Assembly (NCBI RefSeq): GCF_003286085.1
Contig: NW_020825353.1
Span: 1-64,000, forward strand
Reading direction: 5' to 3'
Source of the DNA: Drosophila persimilis
Lineage: Eukaryota; Arthropoda; Insecta; Diptera; Drosophilidae
DNA length: 64,000 nt
Position 1 is the stretch's first letter, and every line of letters starts with the position of its first letter. The position numbers and the translations under genes were made by a program. Positions 59,923 to 64,000 of this stretch are shown piece after piece. Below the pieces are notes generated by a model. It worked only from the letters and a program-made list of their open reading frames with translations. It was not told the DNA's origin and made no database searches.

Positions 59923-62900
59923 GTAAGAGAACAATTTGCTTGCTAAAAGAATGATAGTACGATAGTACAGGGGGGGAGGTAGAAGCAGAAGCAGAAGCAG
60001 AAGGACCTGCCGGAGATGAATGGGGAATAAAAAACAAACCAACTTGGCAGGCAGCACCTGTCAAAAGAGAGGAAAATGAGGTTAAGGCTGTGGACTGGTC
60101 TAATAATTGCCAAAGGAAAATGCACAGCAGACACAGAGGGACAACTAGAATTACCTTGTTAATATTTCAAATTAGCCCTACACAAATTTGCAACTAATTT
60201 CCAGTTAAATCTTCTGCTCCGCCAATCCCAATTGGACCAGCAGCAGGCACCTCTACGGGTATTAATATATTCAAATACAAGCCAGCCATCTTTCGGTTTG
60301 TGATATACACTTGAATCAACCTTTTGCTTTGTTAAATTAATTAATTCAAGTGTTTACCTTGCTCTTACCTAAGCAAATATACATATATGCGAGTATCTCT
60401 CCTTCTCTTTCTCTCTCCATGTTTGTGTAAGCTTGCAGCAAATATGTATAGGGCATACGAGCACAGTGGGTACAGTGTGTGCACACTTTGTAAGTATATT
60501 TTGTGCATAATTATGCAGAGTTCATATTCGTTTTGTTTAGCCGGAAAAAAAACACACACACACACACACACACACACTGAAAGTGTGCAATGAAAGAGGG
60601 GAAAAAGGGAAATAGAAAGCAGGGATGTAGCTCCAGGGGGGACAAGGCTTTGAAGCGTATCAAAGCCAATCGATTCTTGACTTTCTTTTCTCAATGATAA
60701 TAATGTATCGAAGTTTTAAAATAACTTTATGATACAATATTTGTGCATCGTTGTGAGGTAAACAATTTTGTTTTATGCTTTTTTATTTTTAAAAAATATT
60801 CTTTAAGTATTCAAAAAATGTATTTCTACTTATTCAGAGTTTATACTATATCGAAACAAAAGTTATCTGTTGCACTCTCATAACCATGGTGCAAAAAAGT
60901 ATAGAAAAGGGCTTATTTGTAAATTATAGTTCAAACATTAGCTGATCCCCCTTGGAATGCGACTGGAGTACGTCTATGTTGGCTTGAGTCCTGAAAAAGT
61001 TGCCAAAGCGACCGCAGGAATTTTCCTAATGAGCTTTTGGCCCCCCTCTCGCATAGACCCAGACCGCGCCGCCACTGACCCAATTTTCCAGCTTTAAGTG
61101 TTTGAAAAATTTTCTCGTTTTTTGGACTGGACAAAGAAGCCATTTAATTTTCTGCTGAAGTAAGAAATTAGAGTCCCAAGGCGACGGCGTATTAGGGCCA
61201 AAAAAGAACTCGCCGCCGCCCCCGCCGCCGCCCCGTTTCACCTTCGAGCGGGGGGATTCCCCGAAAAGACATAACAATTAAAATTCATAAACCGCCGAGC
61301 AATTTGAGCATAATTATTTTTTACACCCAAGCGAAAGGAACACAAAAAAACTGAGCAACAAAGTGCGAAAGAAGCCTGTGAAGTGGGAGGTGGTTTCTCT
61401 CTTCCATTCTTGCCCTATATCTCTCTCTTTCTCTGTCTCTCTCTCATCTTTCCCTCTCTGTCTGTCCGTCCCTCTTTCTTCTGGGCGTTGGCAGCTGTTT
61501 CCACTCATTAGGCGCTTTATTAAGCGAGATAATTAGCCGAAGCACGTAAAGTTGCAGTTAATTGATATTATTTGAACTGTTCTGTTCTGCTCTCACCCAT
61601 TACTTGCCCCCCTGACCCCGCTCGCAACCGCTTGGAGCCGCCTGGAACCGCTTGGAGCCCCCTCTGACCCCTTCCGGATAATAGCTGCAGTCGCTTAACC
61701 TTTGACTTTCCTGCAATTGTGCAGAACTTGAGTTGCAAATTGTGTTATAATGTTAAGTAATTGTTTATAGGCCGATTAACGCCCACGGAGTGGTCGGGGG
61801 GCTCGGCTCTCGGCTCTGTTGGGTTCGGAAAAGTACGTGAAAACGACTGGAGAGGACTTTGAAAAGATGGAGGACGGACAGGGCCTTACCCAGTTGCCCC
61901 TACTCTACAGGCGTTGGGCCTGTTTATAGCCGCAGCGATCAAGCTGTTTGCTTTATGGGGTTCGTCGCTCGGCCATTTAAATCTATGAGCTGATGACCCA
62001 TTATCCACCTCTGCTGTTCATTAATGTGATTTGAAACTCACCTCAGACAGCTCTCCCCTCGTCCACCTTCCATTCTGCTGGCTGATGCGATTTAACAACT
62101 TTAATTAAGGCGAAGTCGACATCGCCACCGCCACCGCCGCCCTGGAATCGACCTCATCGCATCTGACCTCATTCTTTATGGTTCCCATAAATAACAGAAA
62201 TTATGTGCAGGCCAAACTGGACAGCGGACGCAGGACATCGACCCGAACCGACCCGACCCGACCCGACCCACTGGACTACCGGTAAGAGAGTTGTGTGTGC
62301 TTTGGGCGCGTTCCTTTTGGGCTTTATTCTTGCTTTTTTGTATTTCACTTTTTTTTTTTGTTAAATACGCTGCCATGTATTTTAATTCGACGACACTTCC
62401 AGCAAGGAAAGGAAAGGAAAGGAAAGGCACTGGGGCACACGGCACGCAACACGCAACACGACAGACCAGACGCAGCATAAACCAGGGGCGAAATTTAAGC
62501 AAAAAGACGAGTGCTCGTACTTTGTGCTCTGGACACAGTGGGGAGTCGTGTCCCCAAAAAAACACAGTGGGCTCTAACCGGCGATCGAGTGAATACAATG
62601 TGTACTTATTTATTGAATTTCGCTGATAGATACAACATTCTTCCACAGATATCTCAAATAACTTTACAAATTTATCTAAATTAAAATTTGTATTAAATGA
62701 AATTTAAAATTAAATTGTTTAATTTTGTTCTTAATCGTTTCATTTTCAAATTTTGTGTAATTGTTGTAATAAGTGAAAATGAAAATGGAGCTTAAATATC
62801 TTTTGTTGGAGTTGTTAATGGAAAATATCGATTTACATATCGTCCAGGTATGAAGCCTTTCGTTTCGTTTATCATACAATTAAATTCCCCCCAAATTAAC

Positions 62901-64000
62901 AAATTAAATCAAATAGATGCCACTGTAGATGTTGTGGAAATTGCTCAGTTTTTTTTGCTTCCAGTCCGGGGTCAACTTGGCGACGCTCTGACGCTCTGGT
63001 CTGTCCAGCCGCAGTCGGTATTAATTTAGCGGAAGTAATGCGAGAAATTTCTGTAGTGGTAGGAGCCTTTGTTCCTCTGTATCGAGCCGGAGGCTAATTG
63101 TGCCTTGGCCCAGGGCATATATTTCACTGCCATGGGAGTTGAAAGGGTTTGTCGCCCGAAATAATTCTATTCGCATTCGTATTCCTATTTTTATGTTTAT
63201 CATTCTCTTGCTTGGTTAACTTTAATGTACACAAGGCATTTAGTTTTATTTCGGTAGGCTCTTTTATTTTCCTTAATTAAATAAACATGCTCCCCCACCG
63301 CCGTCAGCCCTAGTCTCCACCTCATTCGGGGGCTGCCGTTTTTTTAATGGGCGCATCAGTTTTTATCGCTTAATGCCTGGGGGCTTGCGGCTTGGGGCTT
63401 GGGGCTTGGGGCTGGCTAATGTAATGCAGTTGGGTGGTTACGTTACCAATGGGGATCGGGGTCGGGGTCCCGGCTAATTGCCTTTTCGGCATATCAAATC
63501 ATCTTGTTTCTGCGTGGGGGTTTATCGCTAATGAAAGCGCCACATGCCGGGCAGGCCAAGCATTTCCAGGGCTCCTTTTGTACGAGTATTATGTTAATGT
63601 CATTATAACGTGATTTATATAAATATGTTCAGCGGAATATACATTTTTATGGCCTTTATATATCATATACAATGAAATTGATGGCTAGTTTTGGCGGAGA
63701 TATTAATCAGGGGCTAATAAAGTAGAACGTTTTGTTTTTAGCCAAAGACTAGAAGACCAGAAGTTAAATAGTAGACTTCCAGGTCCATCTATACATGTTC
63801 CCTGCTTAATCTCCCCTGTTTCGTTTGCCTTCAATTTCTCAATTGAATTCTCAAACACTTTGTCTCTGGCTCCTTCAGCAAAAATTCGACACATATTTAG
63901 ACACCCATTCACACGTTTTGGCCAACTTATTTAACAACTCAGAGCCATCAAGAAGAGAGAACCGAACCGAAATAGAACCAGAAACAGAAACAGACTGGCA
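59923..64000. other. Non-coding region to window end
   Basis: Contains an AC run (60552-60577), a pyrimidine CTCTCT tract (61418-61445), AAAGG pentamers (62402-62426), a GGCTTGG heptamer run (about 63380-63412) and AT-rich spacer (62640-62900). The last 50 bases (GAACCGAACC, CAGAAACAGAAACAG) look like a fly 5'UTR leader, but no start codon or promoter can be fixed before the cut. Confidence 0.45.
60552..60577. repeat. (AC)13 microsatellite
   Basis: Twenty-six bases of AC. Confidence 0.95.

Overview
The window is insect nuclear DNA, almost certainly from a Drosophila species. The support is a capricious (caps) type leucine-rich-repeat receptor with strongly G/C-biased third codon positions, introns of 59 and 67 bases in an UNC93-like gene, and very abundant simple repeats. 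The many C/G homopolymers and minisatellites make a species other than D. melanogaster likely (perhaps the obscura group), but nothing here proves the species. Most of the 64 kb is non-coding.

Layout. 1-6834: non-coding sequence, probably the last intron of caps, with a 122-bp and a 22-bp tandem array. 6835 to about 11350: the caps coding exon. It has a short upstream ORF, a 539-codon receptor ORF, and two further in-frame coding segments, each behind a stop codon (TAG at 8761, TGA at 9592), then an AT-rich 3'UTR with three Pumilio-type sites. 11404-11485: a solitary tRNA-Leu(AAG). 11502-34550: intergenic, with an 18-bp minisatellite of about 43 units and a decayed non-LTR retrotransposon. 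34551-35289: the first three coding exons of an UNC93-like membrane protein, covering only its first five membrane segments. 35290-46545: no further UNC93 exon that I can see, but a 166/321-bp higher-order tandem repeat and three MITE-like elements sharing termini and TA flanks. 46546-46752: an orphan terminal coding exon with a coiled-coil-like and acidic tail. 46753-64000: non-coding, apart from one weak candidate first exon near 59.45-59.92 kb.

The most interesting object is caps. The receptor ORF ends in a PDZ-ligand-like VTEL followed by TAG-CTAG, a context associated with stop-codon readthrough. Behind it lie 276 sense codons of His/Gly/Asn/Pro-rich cytoplasmic tail, then TGA, then 29 more codons with coding-like third positions. 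Read straight through, the three segments give an 846-residue receptor whose PDZ-like end would be internal. This fits single and double translational readthrough, although stop-codon editing or a 39-base micro-intron at the first stop could produce similar products.

The other notable point is the UNC93-like gene: its conserved 5' exons are intact, but its core membrane exons are missing from the next 11 kb. That implies a very long intron, an assembly omission, or a truncated gene.
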